A DNA stretch of 64,000 bases from Palsa-89 sp963824345 (GTDB lineage Bacteria > Acidobacteriota > Terriglobia > Bryobacterales > Bryobacteraceae). Below, piece after piece: positions 1-8,241 of this stretch. The translations under genes and the position numbers were made by a program. How positions within the stretch are numbered: position 1 is the stretch's first letter; the number at the start of each line of letters is the position of its first letter. The stretch lies in contig CAWGOZ010000023.1 in the NCBI GenBank assembly GCA_963824345.1, positions 372,001-436,000 of the forward strand, given 5' to 3'. The notes under the pieces are model-generated. The model had not been told where the DNA came from, searched no databases, and was given only the letters and a program-made list of their open reading frames with translations.

Positions 1-426
1 TGCAGGCGTTACGCTGGCTGAACGACCTGCAAACCTCCGAGAACGGCCACTTTCGGCCGATCGGCAGCAATGGTTTTTACCGCCGGGGGAGCACGCGCGC
101 GCATTTCGACCAGCAGCCCATCGAAGCGCAAGCCATGGTCTCAGCCTGTCTGGAGGCCTATCGCGCCACATCGGACGTTCTGGTGGTACGAACAGGCAGA
201 GCGGGCTTTCGACTGGTTCATCGGGTGGAACGACCTTGGATTGGAACTCTACTCGCCCGAAAGCGGCGGCTGCGGAGATGGATTGCACGTGGATCGCGTG
301 AATGGAAATCAGGGAGCCGAATCCACGCTCGCCTTCCTGCTTTCACTGACGGAAATGCGCCTGGCGCAAAACATGGTGACGAGCTTTAAGGAACCGATTG
401 CGATAGGAGCATACGCCCACCCGTGA
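1..426 (+). pseudogene. C-terminal part of a glycosyltransferase-linked protein, frameshifted
   Basis: The gene enters from the left edge. Reading from base 3 gives a helical domain containing WLNDLQTSENGHFRPIGS and FDQQPIEAQAMV up to about base 176. The continuation (FWWYEQAERAFDWFIGWNDL, then NQGAESTLAFLLSLTEM) lies one frame over, from about base 178 to the stop at 426. One extra base near 172-180 explains the switch. The conserved pieces resemble the all-helical C-terminal domain attached to group 1 glycosyltransferases that neighbour GH130 genes. The stop overlaps the GTG of the next gene, so the two were probably co-translated. A real frameshift mutation and an assembly error cannot be told apart here. 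Confidence 0.7.
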
Positions 427-1901
427 GCACAAACCTGATTCACGACGCTTCCATTCACGTGAAGCGCTCGGCGCTGGTGCTGGAACCGGACCAGTCGCGC
501 GTTCTTCTGCGCCCTTTCATTCCCGGAAATGCGCAGCGCGTCTCGGGGATCATCGCCCGGATCATGGCTCTGCCCGAAGACCGGGTGGGCCCACTGCTGG
601 AGGACATTTCCGCGGAATTCTCCCAGCGGCACCAGCACATCCACGAGCGCTTCATGGAGCGCTTCCAACAAGTCCGCGACTTAATGCTCACCGATCTGGA
701 AGTGTCCGAACAGCGGCGTCTTTTGATCGGCTCCTATTTCCTGGCGGAATACTCGCTGGAGTCCTCGGCGCTGTTCAATCCCTCCATCGTCCCGCACCCC
801 GATCAGACAGGTCTGCCGGAAGGAGCGCTGCGGTTCATTCTCAGCCTGCGCGCTACCGGAGAAGGGCACATTTCCTCCATCACCTTTCGAACCGGAATTA
901 TCCATGCCGATCGGCGGATCGAGGTGACGGCTCCCGCAGGCTTCCTCACTGAACCGCGCCAAGTCCCGAATCCCGTGTATGAGAAGGAGCTATTCGCGCG
1001 GAAACTCGACGAACTTGGACTGGACGGAGAATACACGCGCAGGGTCCTGAACTCACTGGGGGCGTCGTTCCCACTCGCTGAGCTTCGCGCCAGCCTTCGG
1101 GCCGAGCAGTTCCGTCTGCCGGATGGGATGACACAAGAGGATCAAAACGCCGGACAAGGAATTTGGATGCTGGCCCGGTCCAACTACGAGGTCCAGTTCC
1201 AGCCAGAGCAGCAGCTTTCGGAGCGCATCTTGTTCCCGGCCACGCCGTCGCAACGCAATGGCATCGAGGATGCGCGCTTCGTCCGTTTTCAGGCCGAGGA
1301 TGGCAGTTACAGGTACTACGCAACCTTCACGGCCTTCGACGGCCAGGTGGTGGTTCCGGAATTGGTGGAGACTTCCAACTTCCTGCTCTTCCGGTTTATT
1401 ACGCTCAACGGCCCGGCCGCTCAAAACAAAGGCATGGCGCTGTTCCCTCGCAAGATCAACGGGCTGTACGCCATGCTCTCGCGGCAGGACAACGAAAATA
1501 TCTTTCTCATGTTTTCCGACAACGTCCATTTCTGGGACGACCACCAGTTGCTGCTGAAGCCGGCCTTTCCGTGGGAACTGGTTCAGCTTGGTAACTGTGG
1601 ATCTCCCATTGAAACCGATGCCGGCTGGCTGGTGCTGAGCCACGGCGTCGGCCCCATGCGCAAATACTGCATTGGAGCGTTTTTGCTGGATCGCGACGAT
1701 CCCAGCAAGGTGATCGGCCGGCTGCGCGAGCCCTTGCTCAAGCCGAATCAGAACGAGCGCGAAGGCTACGTGCCCAACGTGGTGTATACCTGCGGCGCGC
1801 TGATTCACCATGGCGAGCTGATCATCCCTTATGGCCTGGCCGATCACGCCACCGGTTTTGCAACCGTTCCGGTGGCTGAGGTGCTGGCCGCCATGCAGTA
1901 G
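423..1901 (+). CDS. GH130-family glycoside phosphorylase/hydrolase-like protein (long form)
   Basis: A 492-residue protein whose C-terminal two thirds is a GH130 five-bladed propeller. Recognisable blocks are NGIEDARFVRF, KINGLYAMLSRQDNENI, GNCGSPIETDAGWLVLSHGV and YVPNVVYTCGA. An N-terminal helical region of about 200 residues precedes it, as in the long GH130-like subgroup. GH130 enzymes act on beta-mannosides, usually by phosphorolysis; the substrate here is not determined. The start is GTG at 423, overlapping the previous stop (GTGA). It is followed after 21 nt by the transglutaminase-like gene, and a second, shorter GH130 protein lies at 3888. No signal peptide, so probably cytoplasmic. 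Confidence 0.85.
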   Translation: MSTNLIHDASIHVKRSALVLEPDQSRVLLRPFIPGNAQRVSGIIARIMALPEDRVGPLLEDISAEFSQRHQHIHERFMERFQQVRDLMLTDLEVSEQRRLLIGSYFLAEYSLESSALFNPSIVPHPDQTGLPEGALRFILSLRATGEGHISSITFRTGIIHADRRIEVTAPAGFLTEPRQVPNPVYEKELFARKLDELGLDGEYTRRVLNSLGASFPLAELRASLRAEQFRLPDGMTQEDQNAGQGIWMLARSNYEVQFQPEQQLSERILFPATPSQRNGIEDARFVRFQAEDGSYRYYATFTAFDGQVVVPELVETSNFLLFRFITLNGPAAQNKGMALFPRKINGLYAMLSRQDNENIFLMFSDNVHFWDDHQLLLKPAFPWELVQLGNCGSPIETDAGWLVLSHGVGPMRKYCIGAFLLDRDDPSKVIGRLREPLLKPNQNEREGYVPNVVYTCGALIHHGELIIPYGLADHATGFATVPVAEVLAAMQ

Positions 1902-1922
1902 GGGCGGTATCGAAAGGGTCGT

Positions 1923-2771
1923 ATGAAAATTACCGTCGCGCACTCCACGGTGTACCGCTACGATTTCCCCGTGCTTCTGGAGCCGCACATCTTTCGGCTG
2001 CGGCCGCGCAGCAACGGCTCGCAACGGCTGCTGGCGTTCGATCTTCAGATCGCGCCCATACCCGCCGGCACCACGGAATGTTTGGATCAGGATGGCACGC
2101 TAGCCCTGAACGCGTGGTTCGATACACCCACGCGGGAGTTGAGCGTGTTGAGCCGCTTCACCGTGGAAATGCTTCGGCAGAACCCGTTTGACTACATTCT
2201 TACCGGCCAGTCGCTGCGTCTTCCGCTGTGGTATCTGGAGCCGATCTGCTCTGCGCTCACTCCTTATCGCAATGACGCGCATGTCGCCGACGCCGTGAAA
2301 CGGTTTGCGCAATGGATCGCCGCCGGTGTGCAATGGAACACCCCGTCGTTTCTTCTGGCGTTGAGCCGCCAAATCTTCCAAACCTGCCGCCAGGTGGTGC
2401 GCCCCTGCGGTGCACCTTGGCCCTCGGACAGAACTTTCGACTTGCAGCAGGGATCTTGCCGCGATCTGGCGGTCCTGTTCTGCGATGCTTGCCGCGTGAT
2501 GGGGCTGGCGGCCCGCTTCGTCAGCGGATACGAATGCGCCTCGGCCGGCTCCCAAGAACCGTACATGCACGCCTGGGCCGAGGTCTATTTGCCGGGTATT
2601 GGCTGGCGCGGGTACGACCCTGCACGCGGACTCGCGGTATCCAACGGGCACGTCGCCGTAGCCGCCGGGTTCGATCACGATCTCGCATCCCCGGTGGCTG
2701 GCTGGTATTCCGGCGGGTCCGGATCGAGGATGGAGGCTTCGCTCAACCTGCAGGTGGACCATGCGGCGTAA
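1923..2771 (+). CDS. Transglutaminase-like family protein
   Basis: A 282-residue protein with the bacterial transglutaminase N-terminal module (roughly residues 1-80, beginning MKITVAHSTVYRYDF) followed by a transglutaminase-like catalytic core. The triad is visible: Cys in GSCRDLAVLFCDACR, His in YMHAWAEVYLPGIGW and Asp in RGYDPARG. Such bacterial proteins are thought to be cysteine proteases or amide-processing enzymes. It sits between a GH130 gene and a GT4 gene and its 3' end overlaps the start of the GT gene by 11 nt, so it belongs to the glycan operon. No signal peptide is seen. Family confident, substrate unknown. Confidence 0.85.
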   Translation: MKITVAHSTVYRYDFPVLLEPHIFRLRPRSNGSQRLLAFDLQIAPIPAGTTECLDQDGTLALNAWFDTPTRELSVLSRFTVEMLRQNPFDYILTGQSLRLPLWYLEPICSALTPYRNDAHVADAVKRFAQWIAAGVQWNTPSFLLALSRQIFQTCRQVVRPCGAPWPSDRTFDLQQGSCRDLAVLFCDACRVMGLAARFVSGYECASAGSQEPYMHAWAEVYLPGIGWRGYDPARGLAVSNGHVAVAAGFDHDLASPVAGWYSGGSGSRMEASLNLQVDHAA

Positions 2772-3891
2772 ACCGCTTACTGACGTGCGCGGCTCAGTAC
2801 CGAGCCGCGAAGTCTTACCGAGCCGCGACCGTAAGGAAGCCGTCCGCCACAAGCGCGTGGCCGTGCTCGCGCCGGTGGCCTGGCGCACGCCGCCGCGCCA
2901 ATACGGGGCATGGGAGACGGTGGCCGGCAACATCGCCGAAGGACTTGTCGCGCGAGGCTGGGATGTGACGCTGTTCGCTACCGGGGATTCCATGACGCGC
3001 GCTCACCTGCATGCGGTGATCGACCGCGGCTATGAAGAGGATCGCGCCATCGATCCCAAAGTCGCCGAGTACCTGCAGATCTCCGAAGCATTCGAACACG
3101 CCGCCGAGTTCGACCTGATCCACAGCCATTACGACTTCATGGCGCTGACGTATTCACGGCTGGTCAAGACGCCGGTTCTCACCACCATCCACGGATTCTC
3201 GTCTCCCCAGATCATGCCGGCCTATCGGAAATATCGCGACGGATATTTTGTTTCCATCAGCGATTCCGATCGCGCGCCGGGGCTGAATTATCTCGCGACG
3301 GTCTACAACGGGATCGATCTCGCTTTGTATCCGTTTCAGAAATCCGGCGGGGATGACCTGATTTTCATCGGGCGAATTCACCCCGACAAGGGCGTTCATC
3401 TGGCGATCGAAGTTGCCCAGCAGACTGGATTGCCGCTGCTCATTGCCGGCATTATCCAGGACGAAGCGTATTTCCGCGAGCGGATACAGCCGCACCTCAA
3501 TGCGAGGATCCGCTATATCGGTGCCGTGGACGTCCAGGGTAAGAATGAGTTGTTCGGGCGTGCCCGGGCGCTGCTGCATCTGAACACCATCCCGGAGCGT
3601 TTTGGCCTGGTCCTGGCGGAAGCCAACGCCGCCGGCGTTCCAGTGATCGCCATGGACCTGGGTTCCTGCCGTGAAGTAATCGAGGACGGCCGGACCGGAT
3701 TCCTGGTTGCGGGCGCGGCAGAAGCCGGAGGCGTCTTGGAACGGATTCCTGAAATCGATCGCGCGGCTTGCCGGCAGCGAGTCCAGGAGCGTTTTTCCAT
3801 CGAAACGATGGTCCAGGCGTATGAAAAGGTTTATTGCAGGATCTTCGATCTGGAAGCCAAACGTTTTGATCTGGAGGTGACGCGGTCATGA
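2761..3891 (+). CDS. Glycosyltransferase family 4 protein with repeat-derived N-terminal insert
   Basis: A 376-residue GT-B glycosyltransferase. The N-terminal Rossmann domain starts at RVAVLAPVAWRTPP, with GAWETVAGNIAEGLVARGWD; the C-terminal domain has FIGRIHPDKGVHLAIE and the donor-binding RFGLVLAEANAAGVPVIAMD. Between Met1-Lys4 and the first beta strand lies an in-frame segment of about 24 residues (LTDVRGSVPSREVLPSRD) encoded by a palindromic dispersed repeat. The protein would otherwise begin MRRKRVAVLAP, so the repeat appears to have inserted right after the start without breaking the frame. The stop overlaps the next ATG (ATGA at 3888), implying co-translation with the GH130 gene. Confidence 0.88.
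   Translation: MRRKPLTDVRGSVPSREVLPSRDRKEAVRHKRVAVLAPVAWRTPPRQYGAWETVAGNIAEGLVARGWDVTLFATGDSMTRAHLHAVIDRGYEEDRAIDPKVAEYLQISEAFEHAAEFDLIHSHYDFMALTYSRLVKTPVLTTIHGFSSPQIMPAYRKYRDGYFVSISDSDRAPGLNYLATVYNGIDLALYPFQKSGGDDLIFIGRIHPDKGVHLAIEVAQQTGLPLLIAGIIQDEAYFRERIQPHLNARIRYIGAVDVQGKNELFGRARALLHLNTIPERFGLVLAEANAAGVPVIAMDLGSCREVIEDGRTGFLVAGAAEAGGVLERIPEIDRAACRQRVQERFSIETMVQAYEKVYCRIFDLEAKRFDLEVTRS
2772..2840 (+). repeat. Dispersed palindromic repeat inside the GT4 coding start
   Basis: An 8-bp perfect inverted repeat at 2788-2809 (arms CGCGGCTC and GAGCCGCG, 6-nt loop) is followed by a second inverted pair (CTTAC / GTAAG) flanking another copy of the CGAGCCGCGAC core at 2814-2834. The stretch 2818-2839 matches, at 20 of 22 bases and in opposite orientation, a sequence at 41263-41284. 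Peptides of this kind (LTDVRGS, SEPRPSG) recur as translated repeats in acidobacterial genomes, from general knowledge. Boundaries are approximate. It resembles a REP/MITE-like element; no transposase is present. Confidence 0.7.
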
Positions 3892-4820
3892 AAGACATTG
3901 TCAGAAGGTACAGCCAAAATCCGATTCTCACCAAAGCCCAGATCCCGTATCCGGTGGAGACCGTTCACAACGCGGCGGTGGTGAAGTATCAGGACAAATA
4001 CGTCATGCTGTTCCGCTCCCATCTGCGGACTGGAAGGTCCATCCTGGGGCTGGCGCGAAGTCACGATGGATTCCGCTTCACTGCCGATCCAGCGCCTTTT
4101 CTCGTTCCCGAGCGGGACGGGCCGTTTGCGGCCTATGAAGAATTCGGCGTGGAGGACCCGCGCATCACGTATCTGGAAGGCGAATACCTCATCACTTACA
4201 GCGCCTACTCTCGGAATGGCGTGCGGATCGCGCTGGCAAAAACCAAGGATTTCTGTCACCTGGAAAAAGTCTGCCTGATCACCGAGGCTGACTATCGGAA
4301 CGTGGTGATCTTTCCCGAGAAGTTCAACGGACTCTTTGCCCGTCTGGACCGGCCCCATTCGGAGATCGCGCCTTGGTCCATCTGGATTTCTTATTCCCCG
4401 GATCTGCGGTTTTGGGGCGAATCCCAGCTCATCATGCGGCCGGAGCCCTATCACTGGGACGAAATGAAGATCGGGCCTGGCGCGCCACCCATCAAAACGG
4501 ACAAGGGATGGCTGTCCATATATCACGGAGTTTTTCGGACTATGGATGGATCGGTCTATCGTTTGGGCGTAGCACTCCATGACTTGCATGATCCGGCCAA
4601 GATCATTGGCGTGAGCGATTCCTGGATTCTGCAACCGGAAGACCCTTGGGAAGTGACCGGTTACGTGCACAACGTGGTCTTCACCTGCGGAGCGGTTGCG
4701 GAGCCGGATGGAACCGCGAAAATCTATTGGGGCGGCGCAGATACCGTGATGTGTGCAGGCGAAGCGAATATTTCCGATCTGGTGGCTTTATGCCTGGAGC
4801 ACGGCAGACCGGCCAAGTAA
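3888..4820 (+). CDS. GH130-family beta-mannoside phosphorylase-like protein (short form)
   Basis: A 310-residue protein spanning a complete GH130 propeller: YSQNPILTKAQIPYPVETV, EEFGVEDPRITYLEGEY (the EDPR segment carries the proposed acid Asp), KFNGLFARLDRP, GPGAPPIKTDKGWLSIYHGV and VHNVVFTCGAV, ending with WGGADTVMCAGE. Size and motifs fit the short group that includes mannosyl-glucose and mannooligosaccharide phosphorylases. The reaction would be phosphate-dependent release of mannose-1-phosphate, inferred from family. It is translationally coupled to the GT4 gene, which suggests making or recycling a mannose-containing glycan. Cytoplasmic, no signal peptide. Confidence 0.88.
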   Translation: MKDIVRRYSQNPILTKAQIPYPVETVHNAAVVKYQDKYVMLFRSHLRTGRSILGLARSHDGFRFTADPAPFLVPERDGPFAAYEEFGVEDPRITYLEGEYLITYSAYSRNGVRIALAKTKDFCHLEKVCLITEADYRNVVIFPEKFNGLFARLDRPHSEIAPWSIWISYSPDLRFWGESQLIMRPEPYHWDEMKIGPGAPPIKTDKGWLSIYHGVFRTMDGSVYRLGVALHDLHDPAKIIGVSDSWILQPEDPWEVTGYVHNVVFTCGAVAEPDGTAKIYWGGADTVMCAGEANISDLVALCLEHGRPAK

Positions 4821-4828
4821 AATGAGGT

Positions 4829-6112
4829 GTGAACCCCGCCACCACCGGTGAGCCCAAACAGCCTGGAGTTGTACGACGGTTCTTCAACAATCTCGGGCCG
4901 GGGCTTATCACCGGTGCGGCGGACGACGATCCTTCGGGGATCTCCACTTACTCGGTGGCAGGCGCGGCCTTCGGATTCTCGTTCCTCTGGACGGCCCTGG
5001 TTACTTTCCCGCTAATGGCGGCCGTACAACTGATGTGTGCGCGGCTCGGAATGGTGACGGGCCGCGGGCTGGGAGGAGCCATCCGGTTGCGGTATCCGCG
5101 CTGGGTGCTATGGCCGGCCTGCGCCCTGCTGGTGATAGCGAACGTATTCAATATTGGCGCGGACTTGGGTGGCATGGCCGCCGCAATGCAGATGGTGACG
5201 GGAATTCGGTCCTATTTCTGGACGCCCTTCTTTACCTTGATCATTACCGGACTGTTGGTCTGGACCTCCTACAATCTGATTGCGCGCGTGTTCAAGTGGC
5301 TGACTCTGGTGCTGTTCGCTTACGTTATCACGGCCCTTCTAGCACGGCCGGATTGGGGCACGGTCCTGCAAGGAACTTTTGTGCCGCATGTGGAATGGAC
5401 GCGCTCCTACATGTCGGTGCTGGTGGGGATTCTGGGTACCACGATTTCTCCCTACCTGTTTTTCTGGCAGGCGGCGGAGGAAGTGGAGGAAGACGTGAAG
5501 CGCGGGAAAACTACGCTGGCTCTGCGGCGCGGTTCCACCGATCAGGAACTAAGGATGGCCAAGGACGATGTGTACACCGGAATGTTCTTTTCCAATCTGG
5601 TAATGTTTTTCATCATTCTCACGACCGGGGCCACGCTTTACGTCCATGGTATACGAAACATCGAAACGGCGAGGCAGGCCTCCGAAGCCTTGCGGCCGCT
5701 GGCCGGCGAGGGCGCGTACTGGCTATTCACGCTTGGGCTGGTAGGGACCGGTATGCTCGGCGTCCCGGTTCTGGCGGGATCCTGCGCTTATGCAATCGCT
5801 GAAGCAGCTTCGTGGAAGAGCGCATCACTGAGCAAGAAGCCGCGCGGCGCCCCGCGTTTCTACCTCGTGATTGCGGCAGCGATGGTGGTGGGACTAGCCC
5901 TGGATTTTGCCGGACTGAATGCTGTGAAGATGCTCTTCTGGTCGGCTATTTTGAACGGTCTGCTCGCGCCGCCGCTGGTGATTTTGGTGGTGCTCCTCAC
6001 CAGCGATAAGAAAGTGATGCTTGGGCGCGTGAACAGCCGCGGCGCGAAGGTGTTGGGATGGGTCTGCGCGGCCATGATGAGCGCGGCGGCCATGGGGTTG
6101 CTGGTTTCGTAA
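4829..6112 (+). CDS. NRAMP-family divalent metal transporter, non-canonical metal site
   Basis: A 427-residue polytopic membrane protein with about 11 hydrophobic segments and clear NRAMP order (LGPGLITGAADDDPSGISTY in TM1, ISPYLFFWQAAEEVEED in TM6). In manganese/iron NRAMPs the metal is bound by Asp and Asn of TM1 DPGN and by a TM6 methionine in an MPH-type motif. Here TM1 reads DPSG and TM6 reads SPY, so the Asn and Met ligands are absent. This places it among divergent NRAMP-related transporters whose ion may not be Mn2+. The GTG start at 4829 lies 8 nt after the GH130 stop. Convergent with groEL. Confidence 0.85.
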   Translation: MNPATTGEPKQPGVVRRFFNNLGPGLITGAADDDPSGISTYSVAGAAFGFSFLWTALVTFPLMAAVQLMCARLGMVTGRGLGGAIRLRYPRWVLWPACALLVIANVFNIGADLGGMAAAMQMVTGIRSYFWTPFFTLIITGLLVWTSYNLIARVFKWLTLVLFAYVITALLARPDWGTVLQGTFVPHVEWTRSYMSVLVGILGTTISPYLFFWQAAEEVEEDVKRGKTTLALRRGSTDQELRMAKDDVYTGMFFSNLVMFFIILTTGATLYVHGIRNIETARQASEALRPLAGEGAYWLFTLGLVGTGMLGVPVLAGSCAYAIAEAASWKSASLSKKPRGAPRFYLVIAAAMVVGLALDFAGLNAVKMLFWSAILNGLLAPPLVILVVLLTSDKKVMLGRVNSRGAKVLGWVCAAMMSAAAMGLLVS

Positions 6113-6133
6113 AGGCCGCCGGCTATCTGTTTT

Positions 6134-7762
6134 TTAGTAATCCATTCCGCCGCCGTGTCCCATCGGATTCATGGGCGGGGCTGGATTCCGTTCGGGAATC
6201 TCGCTGATCATCGCTTCCGTCGTCAGCATCAAGGACGCGATGGACGCTGCATTCTGCAAGGCCGTGCGGGTCACCTTGGTGGGATCGATAACGCCGGCGG
6301 CGACCAGGTCCTCGTACTTGCCCGTCTCGGCGTTATAGCCAAAGTGCGGATCTTTGTTTTCGCGGACCTTTTCCACCACCACGGCGCCTTCCAGGCCCGC
6401 ATTCAGCACGATCTGGCGCAGCGGCTCTTCACAGGCGCGCGCGATGATGTTCAGGCCGATCTGTTCGTCGCCCTCCAGTTTGTGCCCTTGCAGCGCTTTC
6501 GACGCGCACAGCAGAGCCACGCCGCCGCCCGCGACGATGCCTTCATCCACGGCGGCGCGCGTGGCGTGCATGGCATCTTCAACGCGCGCCTTCTTCTCCT
6601 TCATTTCGGTCTCGGTGGCCGCGCCCACTTTGATGATGGCTACTCCACCGGCCAGCTTGGCCAGCCGTTCTTGCAATTTCTCGCGGTCGTAGTCGGAGCT
6701 GGTGTCGTCGATCTGCGCGCGCAACTGCTTAATCCTGCCTTGAATGGCTTTGGAATCGCCCGCGCCATCGATGATGGTGGTGGTGTCTTTATCCACGGTG
6801 ATGCGCTTGGCTCGGCCGAGATCTTCCAGCTTCACGCTTTCGAGCTTCACTCCGGTCTCTTCCACCAGCGACTTACCGGCCGTGAGAATAGCGATATCTT
6901 CCATTAGGGCCTTGCGGCGGTCGCCGAATCCTGGCGCTTTTACGGCGCAAACATTTAGTGTGCCGCGCAATTTATTGACTACTAGCGTTGCGAGCGCTTC
7001 GCCTTCCACTTCTTCGGCGATAATCAGAAGCGGCTTGCCGGAGCGCGCAATTTGCTCGAGCAGCGGAAGAATGTCCTTCATGCTGGCGATCTTTTTCTCG
7101 TGGATCAGAACATAGGGATCCTCGAGCACCACTTCCATCCGCTCTGAGTCGGTCACGAAATAAGGCGAAAGGTATCCGCGGTCGAACTGCATGCCTTCCA
7201 CCGTGACCAGCTCCGTCACCATGGTTTTGGATTCCTCCACCGTGATCACGCCGTCCTTGCCAACCTTCTTCATGGCCTCGGCAATGATGTTCCCGATGGT
7301 GGCATCGCTGTTGGCTGAAATCGTGCCCACCTGAGCGATCATATCTCCGGTTACCGGCTTCGACATTTTCTGAACGGCTTCCACCGCCATGGCAACGGCT
7401 TTGTCGATGCCGCGCTTCATCGCCATGGGGTTCACGCCCGAAGTTACGGCTTTCACGCCCTCGCGGAAGATAATTTGCGCCAGGACCGTTGCCGTGGTGG
7501 TGCCGTCACCGGCCACATCGGATGTTTTCGACGCCACCTCGCGCACCATTTGCGCGCCCATGTTTTCGAGCGGATCCTGGAGTTCAATCTCCTTGGCGAC
7601 CGTCACGCCGTCCTTGGTGATGGTGGGCCCGCCAAATTTTTTCTCGAGCACCACATTGCGGCCCTTGGGGCCCAGGGTGACCTTCACCGCGTCCGCCAGT
7701 TGATTCACCCCGCGCAGGATTGCCTGCCGCGAATTGTCTGCGTAAACAATCTGCTTTGCCAT
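6134..7762 (-). CDS. groEL: Chaperonin GroEL (Hsp60)
   Basis: A 542-residue 60-kDa chaperonin starting MAKQIVYADNSRQAILRG. Conserved blocks include TLGPKGRNV, VAGDGTTTATVLAQ (ATP hydrolysis Asp) and the flexible C-terminal tail ending MGHGGGMDY. The true start is the ATG at 7762, 4 nt after the groES stop; an upstream in-frame ATG at 7801 lies inside groES and adds 13 residues foreign to the family. It folds proteins as a double heptameric ring with GroES. This is the only groEL in the window and shows nothing degenerate. Confidence 0.98.
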   Translation of the reverse strand: MAKQIVYADNSRQAILRGVNQLADAVKVTLGPKGRNVVLEKKFGGPTITKDGVTVAKEIELQDPLENMGAQMVREVASKTSDVAGDGTTTATVLAQIIFREGVKAVTSGVNPMAMKRGIDKAVAMAVEAVQKMSKPVTGDMIAQVGTISANSDATIGNIIAEAMKKVGKDGVITVEESKTMVTELVTVEGMQFDRGYLSPYFVTDSERMEVVLEDPYVLIHEKKIASMKDILPLLEQIARSGKPLLIIAEEVEGEALATLVVNKLRGTLNVCAVKAPGFGDRRKALMEDIAILTAGKSLVEETGVKLESVKLEDLGRAKRITVDKDTTTIIDGAGDSKAIQGRIKQLRAQIDDTSSDYDREKLQERLAKLAGGVAIIKVGAATETEMKEKKARVEDAMHATRAAVDEGIVAGGGVALLCASKALQGHKLEGDEQIGLNIIARACEEPLRQIVLNAGLEGAVVVEKVRENKDPHFGYNAETGKYEDLVAAGVIDPTKVTRTALQNAASIASLMLTTEAMISEIPERNPAPPMNPMGHGGGMDY

Positions 7763-7766
7763 CGAA

Positions 7767-8087
7767 TTAGCTCGCTTTCTTGGCAGCCACGGGCTGCACA
7801 TCTAAGATGCCAAGGACATCGTCCTCGCGCATGATCAGGTACTCGGTTCCATCCAACCGGATTTCGCTTCCCGAATACTTGCCGAACAGAATGTGGTCGC
7901 CCACCTTCACGTCCAGGGGGATAAGCTGACCGTCTTCCAGGCGCTTGCCCTGGCCGATGGCCATCACTTCGCCCTCTTGCGGCTTTTCTTTGGCTGAATC
8001 GGGAATATGCAAACCACCGTGCATCATATCCCCTTTGTTATCAACGCGTTTGACAACCACGCGGTCATAGAGCGGACGGATTTTCAT
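7767..8087 (-). CDS. groES: Co-chaperonin GroES (Hsp10)
   Basis: A 106-residue protein with the GroES fold signature: MKIRPLYDRVVVKRV at the start, a mobile loop around GDMMHGGLHIPDSAK, and GDHILFGKYSGSEIRLDGTEYLIM followed by REDDVLGIL. The C-terminal tail (DVQPVAAKKAS) is slightly longer than usual. It caps the GroEL ring. groES is first in a two-gene operon with groEL 4 nt downstream. A GGGAGG Shine-Dalgarno lies about 11 nt before the ATG. No canonical CIRCE (TTAGCACTC-N9-GAGTGCTAA) is present upstream, but another inverted repeat with a 9-nt spacer is. Confidence 0.97.
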   Translation of the reverse strand: MKIRPLYDRVVVKRVDNKGDMMHGGLHIPDSAKEKPQEGEVMAIGQGKRLEDGQLIPLDVKVGDHILFGKYSGSEIRLDGTEYLIMREDDVLGILDVQPVAAKKAS

Positions 8088-8131
8088 AAAAGTTCAGGCC
8101 TCCCGGTCCTGATCAGGCTGAAGAGAGAAGT

Positions 8132-8152
8132 GCGCGAAACGAACGCTCGCGC
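8132..8152 (-). promoter_or_regulatory. Inverted repeat upstream of groESL (possible heat-shock operator)
   Basis: GCGCGA and TCGCGC are separated by exactly 9 nt, 45 bp upstream of the groES start. The spacer matches CIRCE geometry but arm sequence and length (6 rather than 9) do not. It may be an operator for a different repressor or a chance GC-rich palindrome. Confidence 0.25.
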
Positions 8153-8241
8153 GGTTGAAAGCTAGTCAGCGGCACGTTGAGGTTACCACGGAAGCTTCCG
8201 GGCTGTCTGTTCAATATTGCTCACTTGATGGATGGCTCGCT

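Noticed and set aside
1053..2024. Long reverse-strand open frame opposite the GH130 and transglutaminase genes
   Set aside because: It mirrors a strong forward gene, has no recognisable domain and an amino-acid make-up typical of GC-rich antisense frames.
6110..6136. Intrinsic terminator between the NRAMP gene and groEL
   Set aside because: There is a T-run, but the preceding GCCGCCGGC gives only a 4-bp stem with no usable loop.
7763..7801. 13-residue N-terminal extension of GroEL
   Set aside because: Lies within groES and is foreign to the family; MAKQIVY at 7762 is the normal start.
8088..8241. CIRCE operator upstream of groESL
   Set aside because: No TTAGCACTC/GAGTGCTAA pair found on either strand.
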